DNA from: Chryseobacterium sp. UBA6632
Lineage (GTDB): Bacteria > Bacteroidota > Bacteroidia > Flavobacteriales > Weeksellaceae
Direction of reading: 5' to 3'
NCBI GenBank assembly: GCA_002455915.1
Contig: DKLU01000115.1
Location: 1-9,982 of the forward strand
DNA: 9,982 nucleotides
The notes below the pieces were generated by a model that worked only from the letters and a program-made list of their open reading frames with translations, ran no database searches and had not been told where the DNA came from. A program made the translations under genes and the position numbers. Below are positions 1 through 8,372 of the stretch, piece after piece (the stretch's first letter is position 1; every line of letters starts with the position of its first letter).

Positions 1-1039
1 TAAATCCGTAATATTGATCTAACTTGGTAATTTGATACAAGTCATCACCTAACTTCACTTCTTTAGGTGATCTTGTTACTTTTCCGTTTTTTCCTTTGAT
101 ATCAAGATTCAGTTTAACTTTAAACCCATTTTTATTGGATATGCTTAGGACCTGTATGAAAGCCCCGTCGCTCACTTCATCTTTTGTAGTAACTGATGCT
201 ACTTCGATCTTTTTGACTTTTCCATCATTATAAGCATCAATAGCATCAAATTTATAAAGGAGATTTATTTTTTCTTTATGAGTAGCTGAAAACCTATAAA
301 TAGCTATTGGATTCAAATTCTTAACAGACTGTATCTGTAACTTTGAACTCATTGTACTTTGAGGTTCATCTACAATAACAATTGGGTTGGTATCTTGAAG
401 TAGACTTATTGGTTTTGCACCTAACTTATCATTATACTCCAACATGATACGTTTAGAACCTTTTGCGGTATCTACATCTTGAGAAAACGCCTGAACGTTG
501 ATCACCATTATTCTGATCTGGTCTGATGTTGCGAAGTCTCTTACTTGACTTAGATTGGAACTGTCATAAATAAAATATTTATACGGTGTATTTTCAAATA
601 CTTTCTTAAAATGATCATCTGTCAATTCCAAAGATTTATTAATCCCCTCGCGAATAGAAACAGACGGTACGACAATAATGAACTTTTTAAAACCGTATTT
701 ACGGTTCATTTCCATTATTGATCGGGTAAAAACGTAAGTTTTTCCGGTACCGGTTTCCATCTCAATTGAGAACTGAAGATCATTTCTGTCAATTTTATTG
801 GGATCAGAAATTCGTAAACCATTTTTCATTTGAATGGTTTGAACGTTTTCCACGATTTGTTTTGGTAAAAGATTTATTTTGTTAGCGTAACCCAAATCCG
901 CTTCGTAATCAATGGTTTGATCTTTTGGAGCTAAAACAGTAAAATTAGATTGTAGTTTCTCCTGTCCTTTAAATACATCAACAACAGCTTCTATGGCATC
1001 TTGCTGATAACTAAGGTTACCTTCAAATTGTATTTTCAT
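1..1039 (-). CDS. res: Type III restriction enzyme Res subunit (helicase/nuclease), N-terminal part
   Basis: This is the ATP-dependent restriction subunit of a type III restriction-modification system. With Mod it would recognise unmethylated sites, move along DNA using ATP and cleave. The frame runs from an ATG at 1039 to the left edge without a stop, so only 346 residues are visible; complete family members are usually about 900-1000 aa. The C-terminal helicase lobe and the PD-(D/E)XK nuclease domain must lie outside. A Walker A motif METGTGKT lies at residues 94-101, followed by YVFTR. Motif II is the DEPQ variant at residues 224-227 within IVIVDEPQS, and motif III SAT is at residues 251-253 within YRFSATH. 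This GTGKT/DEPQ/SAT set matches superfamily 2 helicases of the type III Res family. The gene starts 8 nt after the mod stop, is the last visible gene of the operon and is probably translated by re-initiation. Whether the nuclease half is intact cannot be seen. Confidence 0.93.
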   Translation of the reverse strand, partial: MKIQFEGNLSYQQDAIEAVVDVFKGQEKLQSNFTVLAPKDQTIDYEADLGYANKINLLPKQIVENVQTIQMKNGLRISDPNKIDRNDLQFSIEMETGTGKTYVFTRSIMEMNRKYGFKKFIIVVPSVSIREGINKSLELTDDHFKKVFENTPYKYFIYDSSNLSQVRDFATSDQIRIMVINVQAFSQDVDTAKGSKRIMLEYNDKLGAKPISLLQDTNPIVIVDEPQSTMSSKLQIQSVKNLNPIAIYRFSATHKEKINLLYKFDAIDAYNDGKVKKIEVASVTTKDEVSDGAFIQVLSISNKNGFKVKLNLDIKGKNGKVTRSPKEVKLGDDLYQITKLDQYYGF

Positions 1040-1047
1040 AGAAACAA

Positions 1048-2946
1048 TTAAATAGATTTCACATTTTCAATACCTGCCTGTCTCAAAGTTTGCACCGTAT
1101 TGGTTTTATCGGCATCATTGTCAAAACCGGAATCTTTAAAAATGACGGATGGATTGGTATCCGAAGATTCTTTGTGCCATTCTCCAATTGTTGTGGCAAT
1201 ATCTGATTTAATATTATCACTTAAACAAATATACATAGATCCAAAACCAATATTGTAGATTTTACACTCTCCAACCATTTTTTCTTCGATGGGTAATGTC
1301 AGTTCTAAGCCGTATTTTAAAAGAATCTCAAACAACACATCTTCTTCTGTTCTATTAGATTTGATGTGGTCTCCATTATTTTCTGCGAACATATCTAATT
1401 GGCCTTCAAATTCATCAACCGATGTATCCCAAGCCAAAATATTGGAAGAGTCCAATTTAAAGACACGGAAACCTACGTCTAAATGACCATTATTCTCATT
1501 ATCCGTTTTCTCTAACATAATTGATTCTCCTGCTCTTCTCATACGCTCTTTAGTAAGTTCGGCAATATTAGGATAAACAATATTTTCATCTTGAATCGGT
1601 TCTGGTAACTGAACTGAAATACATTTTCTACCACCATAATCTTCAGAATTTAGTTGCATGACAGCATGTGCTGTAGTTCCGGATCCGGCAAAAAAATCGA
1701 GAACAATACTATTTTTAAGATTTGTTTTCTTCAGTAAGTAAACTAAAAGGTCAACCGGTTTCGAATAGTTAAAATATCCACCCATTCCAATTTTTTCCAG
1801 AGACTTTGATGCCTGTGTGCTTGAAAAATTATCTATCACACCAAAAGGTCTCTGAGTTCTTTCAATTATATTTCCTTCGTTATCACAATTCAGATATTGT
1901 TTTGTATAGACAATCCAAATATCATTACTATCCTTTTTGAAAACTATAAAATCGTTTTCGAGCCCCCATTTAAACTTACTGTAAGACCATCTCCAACACG
2001 CTTTTTTATTACTATTATTCTCTTTTGGAGTGGTTGTCGTTCCGTCTGGAGCTATAATTTCATAGTCTAGTGATTCAGAATATTGAATTGATCCCATTCC
2101 TAACTTTTGAAGATAATATGGCCCACGAGTCTCTTGATGTTTATCGGTGCTTTTATATCTTTCCAAGTTAGAAATTTCATCTCCTAAAATCTCCACAGAA
2201 TTTTTATCTCTCGAATAAACAATAATTGATTCGTGTTTGATTCTGAATAATTTACTATCAGAACTTCCTCCACCTTCTTTATTTGACCATATTAAATTAG
2301 CTACAAAATTCTCTTCTCCAAAAATTTCGTCACATATTTTTTTCAAGTTAGCCTGTTCATTATCATCAATTGATATAAAAATTATTCCGTCATTCGTCAT
2401 TAAATTTCTAGCCAATTTCAAACGAGAATACATTTTTGTTAACCACTTACTATGAAATCTACCATCACTCTCTGAATTCGCACTAATTTTTTTCCCCTTT
2501 TCATCCGTTTGTCCTGTTAGGTCAAGGTAGTTTTTTAGATTATCCGAAAAATCATCAGGATAGATAAAATCCTTTCCTGTATTGTATGGTGGATCTATAT
2601 AGATCATCTTGATTTTATTACTATATGACTTCTGTAAAAGTTTTAAAACTTCCAAATTATCTCCCTCAATAAAAATATTTTCAATAGAATCCCAGTCTTT
2701 ACTTTCTTCTTTAGATGGTCGTAAAGTTCCGGTAGAAACTTTATTAGCTTCTCTTTGGGCTTCGGTTTTACCAGACCAAGTCATCTGGTAAAATTCTTTA
2801 TCTTTTTGAATGTATTCTCCAACCAATGCCTGTAATTCTTCAACCACCAATTTTCCTTCACTAAAAGCTGTCGGAAAGATTTCTTTTAATCTTTCAATAT
2901 TCTGCTTAACAATATTTTCTGAGGTCAATTCATTAATCTTTTCCAT
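1048..2946 (-). CDS. mod: Type III restriction-modification DNA methyltransferase (Mod), adenine-N6 type
   Basis: This is the modification and specificity subunit of the type III system. It should transfer a methyl group from S-adenosylmethionine to adenine N6 in a short asymmetric site, and as a dimer carry Res to its target. The protein has 632 residues, normal for type III Mod. Motif IV DPPY is at residues 118-121 (MIYIDPPYNTGKDF), and the SAM-binding motif I DFFAGSGTT starts at residue 417 (VLDFFAGSGTTAHAV). This motif IV-before-motif I order is the beta-class arrangement. The stretch between the two, roughly residues 220-390, should be the target-recognition domain; its specificity cannot be read from sequence alone. 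The ATG overlaps the last 14 nt of the upstream DUF4391 gene, suggesting translational coupling. The frame is intact with no long simple repeat, so there is no sign of the phase variation known in some type III mod genes. Confidence 0.96.
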   Translation of the reverse strand: MEKINELTSENIVKQNIERLKEIFPTAFSEGKLVVEELQALVGEYIQKDKEFYQMTWSGKTEAQREANKVSTGTLRPSKEESKDWDSIENIFIEGDNLEVLKLLQKSYSNKIKMIYIDPPYNTGKDFIYPDDFSDNLKNYLDLTGQTDEKGKKISANSESDGRFHSKWLTKMYSRLKLARNLMTNDGIIFISIDDNEQANLKKICDEIFGEENFVANLIWSNKEGGGSSDSKLFRIKHESIIVYSRDKNSVEILGDEISNLERYKSTDKHQETRGPYYLQKLGMGSIQYSESLDYEIIAPDGTTTTPKENNSNKKACWRWSYSKFKWGLENDFIVFKKDSNDIWIVYTKQYLNCDNEGNIIERTQRPFGVIDNFSSTQASKSLEKIGMGGYFNYSKPVDLLVYLLKKTNLKNSIVLDFFAGSGTTAHAVMQLNSEDYGGRKCISVQLPEPIQDENIVYPNIAELTKERMRRAGESIMLEKTDNENNGHLDVGFRVFKLDSSNILAWDTSVDEFEGQLDMFAENNGDHIKSNRTEEDVLFEILLKYGLELTLPIEEKMVGECKIYNIGFGSMYICLSDNIKSDIATTIGEWHKESSDTNPSVIFKDSGFDNDADKTNTVQTLRQAGIENVKSI

Positions 2947-3697
2947 ATTCTATCTTAACTTTTAGTTCGTTTATTTTTTGTTTAAGGTCGTGAATTTCGG
3001 AATTTATCCTGACTTTTTCACTCATTTGAGTGACCGATTTCAGTTGTTTTTGTTGGAGGTTAATTTCCGATTGATAATTTTCAACAGATTCATTGATGAT
3101 TAGTAATTCTTCTGTCATTTCATACGTTCTTATTTTGAACTCTTTAGTCAAATCAATAAGGTTATAATTTTTGATGACTTGAAAATAGTACTCGTAAAAT
3201 GATTTAAGATTGATAGTATTTGCATTTGCGAAAGATAAGGCTTCAATAAAATCTGTTTGTTCATCGTTGATCAAAACGGAAAACAATTCATCTGAAATTA
3301 CTCTAAACTTGTGGTCATTTTTATTTATGGTTTTGGTCGATAAACTGATATTAGAAAATAACTCATCTTCAGATTGCATGATTACAAGACAGTGATGAGG
3401 AATAAGTTTGTGGATCAATCGGGCAACCGGTTTATAATTTTTTTCATAAATATCTGTTCGTAAATTGACAACAATAAAATAAACTTCAACGAAAGATTGA
3501 GAGTCATCAATAGACTCAGGAATATTGGCGTTCCCTTTACTCACAATTCCAAAAATCCGGATACTTTGAACGTCTGATCTATCCAAAAGTTTTGCTTCAC
3601 TGATGGTTATTCCATCCTGTTCTTTTAGGGAAACTTTTGTAATGGGAATATTGAGGGTACAATTGTCGGGTAACTTAAAAATTTCTTTCCAATTCAT
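2933..3697 (-). CDS. DUF4391-type protein of a type III restriction operon
   Basis: I recognise this 254-aa protein as DUF4391-like, a family of unknown biochemical function that I recall next to restriction-modification and helicase genes; the assignment is from memory. The first ~150 residues look like a mixed alpha/beta globular domain opening with MNWKEIFKLP. They include a basic stretch ending in KLIPHHCLVIMQSEDE (residues 97-112), which resembles a core strand-helix unit. From about residue 203 to the end the protein is rich in Q, K, E, I and L in heptad-like spacing, suggesting a coiled coil for dimerisation or docking on a partner. There is no signal peptide or membrane segment, so it is probably cytoplasmic. 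It lies 29 nt after the helicase gene and its stop codon lies inside the start of mod, so it should be made together with Mod. A role as an adaptor between helicase and Mod/Res is inference only. Confidence 0.8.
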   Translation of the reverse strand: MNWKEIFKLPDNCTLNIPITKVSLKEQDGITISEAKLLDRSDVQSIRIFGIVSKGNANIPESIDDSQSFVEVYFIVVNLRTDIYEKNYKPVARLIHKLIPHHCLVIMQSEDELFSNISLSTKTINKNDHKFRVISDELFSVLINDEQTDFIEALSFANANTINLKSFYEYYFQVIKNYNLIDLTKEFKIRTYEMTEELLIINESVENYQSEINLQQKQLKSVTQMSEKVRINSEIHDLKQKINELKVKIEYGKD

Positions 3698-3726
3698 TAA
3701 TGTGATATGTGTTATTAATTTTTTAT

Positions 3727-6700
3727 TTAGTTTACAATAAGATAACTTATGACTTCGTATTCTGACTTTTTGCCTGATTTTCCGATTAACGAACCGTTTG
3801 GATTGAAGATTGAGTTAAGTTCCATTGTTTTTTCTTCCCCAGATAAATGATTTTTTACAATGTCTAAAAGTTCCACGTATTGGTTCATGTGTTTACCTGA
3901 TTTTGATTTAATATTAAACTGCTTCAACAATTCTTCTTTTACAGATAATTTTCCAAATGATAGTTTTTTAAATATATCTAAGGCTCGTTTTCCCATTCTC
4001 ATCGGTACTTTAACTTCACCGTCATAAGTAATGTAGACCAACGAATACGGATGTAATAAATTAGATTTTAGTTTATCCTCAAAATTATTTTCATCTAAAT
4101 CTTTAAGACAAAATAAAACTCCGGCAGGATGATCAACCAGATTATTTTCCACCAAAGAGAAAATCCCACTGGCAAATAATTCGTACTGTTTTAATTCCTC
4201 TTCTTTTATACGGTCAGCATCTATTTTAAAGTCATTAAAAGTAAGATCGGAAATGGAGATTCCACCTTCAAGGTCTTCCAAATCAACCACCGAATCTTTC
4301 ATTTTTTCTAACTGTTTTCTTCGGTACTCCAATTCTTTATTTTGCCCGTCACGGTCATCTATCACGTTATCATCTCCGGTAGCTGAAATGTCGAGAATCT
4401 GCATTCGACCTTTTACACGTTGAATCAAATCTATGTATTGATCTAATTCAATGTCAGGATAAAAATTGACTAACTGTATTTGATCGTTTTTAGAACCAAT
4501 CCTGTCAATACGACCAAATCTCTGAATAATTCGTACCGGATTCCAATGAATATCGTAATTGATCAGGTAATCACAATCCTGTAAGTTTTGTCCTTCTGAA
4601 ATACAATCGGTGCAAAATAACAAATCAATTTCACCTTTTTGATCGGGAAAAATACTGTCACGAGTTTTGGAAACTGGTGAGAAGTTAATCAGGATGTTCT
4701 GTAGATTTGTTTTGCACCCTTCTAAATTGGTTTTGTTAGTATCACTACCGGAAACCAAGGCCGATTTTAATCCATATTGAGTCTCAAATTCTTCTGCACA
4801 GTTTTCGTAAAGGTATTTTACTGTGTCGGCAAATGCAGAAAAGACGATTACCTTTTTATTGTTGGGATTGATTGGGTTTTGAAATTTCTTAGAAATGATA
4901 TCTTTTAGATCTTTAAGTTTTTGGTCTCTTCTAACCGTTATAACTCTGCACTTAAAATACAAATCTTGTAATATTTCAAAATCTGATTCAAGAAACTCTC
5001 TGAACTTTACCAAATCCATATCCTGTAACAGAACCTTTACTTTACCACCGATAAAAAGATCATTGAGCTGTTCATCATCAAAATCGAAATCTCGAACGTC
5101 CATTTCCTCAACAAACTCTCTATGATTTGCAATCTTTTCGAGAAGTATTTCAATATGTTTCAAAAGTTTTTCAACTGTTAAACAGAATGAAAAGATTGAT
5201 GACTCCAATCTCTTTAAAAGATTAACCCTCATTAGGGTAATAATACTTTCCTCACGGTCTAATTGACTGAAAACTGCACCGGTTTTTGTTTTCGTATCGT
5301 ATTTTTCAGCATAAGCTTCTTGCAAATGTTCGAAAACGAAATACATCGGTGAATAAAACTTTAAATTTAATGATTGTAGATAATCATTAATATCTGTAAT
5401 AGAAAATTCTTTATTATCTGTATCGAAGTCGCTGAATTGGGAAATCGGTCTTAATCTTGTTGGAAACTTGCCAATATCCGCAACATCATAGTATTTCTCA
5501 ATATGTTTTCTTGATCTTGAAATGGTAAAAATATCCAAAAGTTTGAAGTAGTCACCATCCAATCTGTTGATAAGATCTTCTCTTGTAGGATTTGCTTGTT
5601 TCATCCAAGTGTTAAACTTTCTTTGTGCTTGTGTCAAAGTAAGATCAATACTTGAAATTCCTTCATTTATTAATGCTTGATCATTCGTCTCCGTGATGAA
5701 TGCCAATTGGTTTCTCAGGTCGTTTAATTTCGTATTTACCGGTGTGGCAGAAAGTAATAAAACCTTGGTTCTAACACCGGATTTTATTACATCTCTCATC
5801 AATTTTTCATAACGAGAAACTGTACCTTTTGATGGATTATTATTTCTAAAGTTATGTGACTCATCGATCACAATAAGATCGTAATTTTCCCAATGAACCG
5901 TTTCAAGATTTACATCTCCGGACATTCCCTTTTCACGACTTAAATCGGTGTGATTTAGAACATCAAAGTTAAGTCTGTCTTGTACTAAAATATTTCTTCT
6001 GTCATTAAGACGGTAAGTAACCCAGTTATCTCTCAATTTTTTGGGTGCAAGAACAAGTACTCGATCATTTCTAAGTTCGTAATATTTGATGATTGCTAAA
6101 GCTTCAAAGGTTTTTCCTAAACCAACAGAATCAGCAATAATACATCCGTTGAATTTTTCAATTTTATCTATCGCACCTAATACTGCATCTTTTTGAAAAT
6201 TAAAAAGTTTATTCCAAACAACAGAATTTTTGAATCCGGTTTTCATTAACCTTTCCTCATTGATATCCTCAGTAGTTTTTCCTGCAAAGATTTTTGAGAT
6301 AGAATATTTATAATTTACTTCCGCAGATTTCAAGACATCCGCTTGTTGATATAAGTTAATTAGTTCTTTTTTACAATCTGTACCGCCATTCCATAAATTT
6401 TCAAATGCTTTTCCGAAAGAATTTGAAGAATCTTCAAGACCGAAAATCATATAAGGTTTCCCATCTTTAATGAGTCCAAGTGTCGTTTCGTTAAAATTAT
6501 TTGGTGCAAATTGAAATGATTTATCATCAACAATGATAAAACTATTGCCTCCGGTTATTCCCTTTTTAACAAAAACAAACTTCTCGACAAAATCTAAAAC
6601 TTGACGAAGGCGGTAGTAAGTTCGAAGTTTTGCATTGGTTTCATTTTCAGACAAATCTTTAACAAAGGATGGTTTTTGGTGATCAAAATCTGTTTTCTGA

Positions 6701-6855
6701 ATGAGTAACTCAACAGACTTACAGTTTTGGAATGGTTCTAATAAATCAAAAATTGCATTGAAACTAAAATTGTTTACACATATTTTGACGGTAGAATTTG
6801 GTTTAATATTGTATATTAATTCGTTGAAAAATAATATATCTTGGTTGTTGATCAC
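3727..6855 (-). CDS. SNF2-like helicase with degenerate phospholipase-D-like N-terminal domain
   Basis: This is a large superfamily 2 ATPase, 1042 aa, likely a DNA translocase that assists the restriction module. Helicase lobe 1 has a Q-like region FNFQKDAV (218-225), Walker A DSVGLGKT (242-249), motif II DESH (331-334, in LIVIDESHNF) and motif III SATP (369-372). Lobe 2 has VIVFSAF (669-675), motif V FCTDCISEGQNLQ (747-759) and motif VI QRFGRIDRIG (778-787). The GLGKT, DESH and QRFGRIDR set is typical of RapA/SNF2-like helicases, including those of DISARM-type defence loci. About 290 residues separate the lobes and look helical. Residues 1-160 resemble a phospholipase-D-like domain (IIVDDKSFQFAPNNFNETTLG, ending FENLWNGG), but the catalytic HxK is absent. 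The start is GTG; an in-frame TAA six bases upstream rules out an earlier start. It is the first gene of the operon. Confidence 0.9.
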   Translation of the reverse strand: MINNQDILFFNELIYNIKPNSTVKICVNNFSFNAIFDLLEPFQNCKSVELLIQKTDFDHQKPSFVKDLSENETNAKLRTYYRLRQVLDFVEKFVFVKKGITGGNSFIIVDDKSFQFAPNNFNETTLGLIKDGKPYMIFGLEDSSNSFGKAFENLWNGGTDCKKELINLYQQADVLKSAEVNYKYSISKIFAGKTTEDINEERLMKTGFKNSVVWNKLFNFQKDAVLGAIDKIEKFNGCIIADSVGLGKTFEALAIIKYYELRNDRVLVLAPKKLRDNWVTYRLNDRRNILVQDRLNFDVLNHTDLSREKGMSGDVNLETVHWENYDLIVIDESHNFRNNNPSKGTVSRYEKLMRDVIKSGVRTKVLLLSATPVNTKLNDLRNQLAFITETNDQALINEGISSIDLTLTQAQRKFNTWMKQANPTREDLINRLDGDYFKLLDIFTISRSRKHIEKYYDVADIGKFPTRLRPISQFSDFDTDNKEFSITDINDYLQSLNLKFYSPMYFVFEHLQEAYAEKYDTKTKTGAVFSQLDREESIITLMRVNLLKRLESSIFSFCLTVEKLLKHIEILLEKIANHREFVEEMDVRDFDFDDEQLNDLFIGGKVKVLLQDMDLVKFREFLESDFEILQDLYFKCRVITVRRDQKLKDLKDIISKKFQNPINPNNKKVIVFSAFADTVKYLYENCAEEFETQYGLKSALVSGSDTNKTNLEGCKTNLQNILINFSPVSKTRDSIFPDQKGEIDLLFCTDCISEGQNLQDCDYLINYDIHWNPVRIIQRFGRIDRIGSKNDQIQLVNFYPDIELDQYIDLIQRVKGRMQILDISATGDDNVIDDRDGQNKELEYRRKQLEKMKDSVVDLEDLEGGISISDLTFNDFKIDADRIKEEELKQYELFASGIFSLVENNLVDHPAGVLFCLKDLDENNFEDKLKSNLLHPYSLVYITYDGEVKVPMRMGKRALDIFKKLSFGKLSVKEELLKQFNIKSKSGKHMNQYVELLDIVKNHLSGEEKTMELNSIFNPNGSLIGKSGKKSEYEVISYLIVN

Positions 6856-6935
6856 TTCTGATTATAGTTTTAAAGTTTTGACCTGATTTCTAATACTAGA
6901 AATGGTGAATTTATCATTAGTACAGGACATAATTT

Positions 6936-6943
6936 CAAATATA
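6936..6943 (-). promoter_or_regulatory. Candidate Bacteroidota -7 element for the helicase operon
   Basis: Read on the minus strand this is TATATTTG, a full match to the Bacteroidota -7 consensus TAnnTTTG, ending 81 nt before the helicase GTG. No convincing TTG-type -33 element is seen at the usual spacing, so the call rests on one element and on its position in the only long gap ahead of the operon. Confidence 0.4.
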
Positions 6944-6975
6944 CGAACAGTTATTATTTTGTGATTGTTTTTTTC

Positions 6976-6997
6976 TTGAAAAAACTCCACTTTTCAA
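6976..6997. repeat. Inverted repeat TTGAAAA/TTTTCAA in the divergent intergenic region
   Basis: TTGAAAA (6976-6982) and TTTTCAA (6991-6997) form a perfect 7-bp inverted repeat around an 8-nt spacer. It lies about 60 nt ahead of the recombinase start and upstream of the operon -7 element. There is no T-run on the correct side for a terminator on either strand, so an operator or recombinase arm site is more plausible. It is short and AT-rich and may be chance. Confidence 0.35.
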
Positions 6998-7002
6998 TAT
7001 GT

Positions 7003-7015
7003 ATTGCTAGGCAAT
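7003..7015. repeat. Near-palindrome ATTGCTAGGCAAT before the recombinase gene
   Basis: ATTGC (7003-7007) and GCAAT (7011-7015) are perfect inverted half-sites around TAG. It lies 40 nt upstream of the recombinase ATG, where an autoregulatory operator or a recombination core would be expected. No second copy is visible in the window. Confidence 0.35.
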
Positions 7016-7054
7016 GCGAATTTTACGCTGTATCTTAGCCTAAATCAGCATATT

Positions 7055-8343
7055 ATGAGTATAACATTATTATTAAGAAAGAAGATAGGAGAGGCAACAA
7101 TCTATGTGAGATATAAACCAAGTAGAGATTTTGATTTCTTTTGGGGAGTCCTTTTTCGATCGATGCAGAGAGGTGGGACAGCAAAAATGGAATGTATAAT
7201 CAATCTTTCAAAAAGAAAAGTCCAAAAGATGAATCCCAAAAAATATTGAATAAAAATATCGATGAGTTTAATATTAAACTGAATGAGTTAAAAAATAGTC
7301 TAAACAGTTTTCTTCTCATGAACAACTACAATGTAACGAAATCACAGATTAAGAATTTTTTAGATTCGAAGTACGGTAAAAATAAAAAGAAATCTGAGAA
7401 AAAAGTTGTGAACTCAACTTTATATATGTCCCAGCTAATTGAGGAGTATATAACGGAAAGAAGCGTTTTTGCCTTGGGAAGACATAAAGAATTAACCCCA
7501 TCATCCATTAAAAAGATTCGGGTAATCAAGAATAAACTACTGAAAATTAATCCAAAATTGTCTGTTTCTGATGTTAATGATGACTTTAGAAACAAATTTA
7601 CAGTTTGGTGTACAAAAAATCAATATGCTCCGATATGTATAGTCAAGGATCTTAAGTATATTAAAAGCTTTATAAAATTTGCAAAGTCTAAGAAATACAA
7701 AACTAGCGATGATGTTGCTTACTGGATGTTTTATGTTGAGCAAAGAGACTTTAAACATCCTATACTAAATTTGGAAGAAATTAAAAAAATTAGAGCATTA
7801 GATTTGAAATTAGATTATCTTGATAATGCTAGAGACTGGTTGGTGATTGGATGCTACATGGGATTGAGGGTTTCAGATTTATTGAAATTAAAAAAAACTG
7901 ATATTATTGAACAGCATTATATATCATTAATTCAAAAGAAGACTAATGATCCTACTACTGCAATAATACTTGATCCTGTAAAGACTATTTTAGACAAAAG
8001 ATCCGGTGAGTTCCCTAGACAGATATCTGATCAAAGATTTAATGAATACATAAAACTTGTCTGTCAATTAGCAGGAATTAAAGATTTAATTTTTGGTGGA
8101 AAAATGATTGATAAAAGAAAAGTATTTGACTATTACGAAAAGTGGGAACTGATAACATCTCATATTTGTAGAAGGTCTTATATTACCAACTTTAGATCGG
8201 TGTTAGGTGACGAAGGTGTTATGGTTAATACAGGTCATAAAACCACTTCCATGGTAGAACATTATGATCAAAATACAATGTTAGAGAAGGCGAAAAAAAT
8301 CAGATTAAAACTGTCTGATAATCTAGAATTAATTAAGATCTAA
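7055..8343 (+). CDS. Tyrosine recombinase / site-specific integrase, Bacteroidota type, with N-terminal frameshift
   Basis: This enzyme would cut and rejoin DNA at attachment sites to integrate or excise a mobile element. The N-terminus MSITLLLRKKIGEATIYVRY, from the ATG at 7055, matches the arm-DNA-binding start of Bacteroidota integrases. About 28 codons later the conserved continuation GSPFSIDAERWDSKNG is found one frame away. Everything from 7141 (TTG) to 8343 is then one open frame of 400 codons. Counting from 7141, a helical core-binding domain covers about residues 94-185 (from LYMSQLIEEYI). The catalytic set is R243 (GLRVSDLL), K266/267, H341-x-x-R344 (SHICRRSY), H366 (TGHKTTS) and Y375 (VEHYDQ), so the catalytic domain is complete. 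Restoring one base near 7139-7147 would give a 429-aa protein of normal length. As read, the gene is either inactivated or makes a protein lacking the arm-binding domain. It converges on the excisionase-like gene across a shared terminator. Confidence 0.88.
7133..7152 (+). other. Probable -1 frameshift site in the recombinase gene
   Basis: The upstream frame reads GAT TTC TTT TGG GGA GTC; the downstream conserved frame reads TTG GGG AGT CCT from 7141. Adding one T to the T4 run or one G to the G4 run joins RDFDFF to GSPFSID without a gap in homology. The site does not match the X-XXY-YYZ slippery heptamer, so a lost base or a sequencing error is more likely than programmed slippage. Confidence 0.75.
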
Positions 8344-8372
8344 AAAAAGAACCTCAAATGAGGTTCTTTTTT
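8343..8372. terminator. Bidirectional intrinsic terminator between convergent genes
   Basis: A perfect 13-bp stem, AAAAAAGAACCTC (8343-8355) against GAGGTTCTTTTTT (8360-8372), encloses the loop AAAT. The T6 tract after the stem on the plus strand and the A run before it (T's on the minus strand) allow termination in both directions. It starts on the last base of the recombinase stop codon and contains the stop codon and last codons of the convergent helix-turn-helix gene. Confidence 0.92.

Noticed and set aside
1690..1696. A7 homopolymer at the codons for the SAM-binding motif of Mod
   Set aside because: Seven bases is ordinary in AT-rich coding DNA and the motif is in frame (DFFAGSG); nothing suggests slippage.
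2487..2500. T7 then C4 run inside the Mod gene, a possible phase-variation tract
   Set aside because: The runs are short, mixed and in a reading frame that is open throughout; phase-variable mod genes normally carry much longer simple repeats.
3210..5125. Plus-strand open frames opposite the DUF4391 and helicase genes (3210-3395, 4895-5125)
   Set aside because: They are antisense to well-supported genes with clear motifs, lack domain features and are rich in Ser/Leu/Ile as expected from reversed reading of Lys/Glu/Asp codons.
1..6855. DISARM or BREX system
   Set aside because: The helicase recalls DrmD-like proteins, but no DrmA, DrmB, PglZ or BrxL-like gene is visible. The Mod/Res pair next to it fits type III restriction instead.
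7326..7758. Minus-strand open frames inside the recombinase (7326-7595 and 7537-7758)
   Set aside because: They overlap a gene with full catalytic motifs and show no recognisable domain; they are shadows of the real frame.
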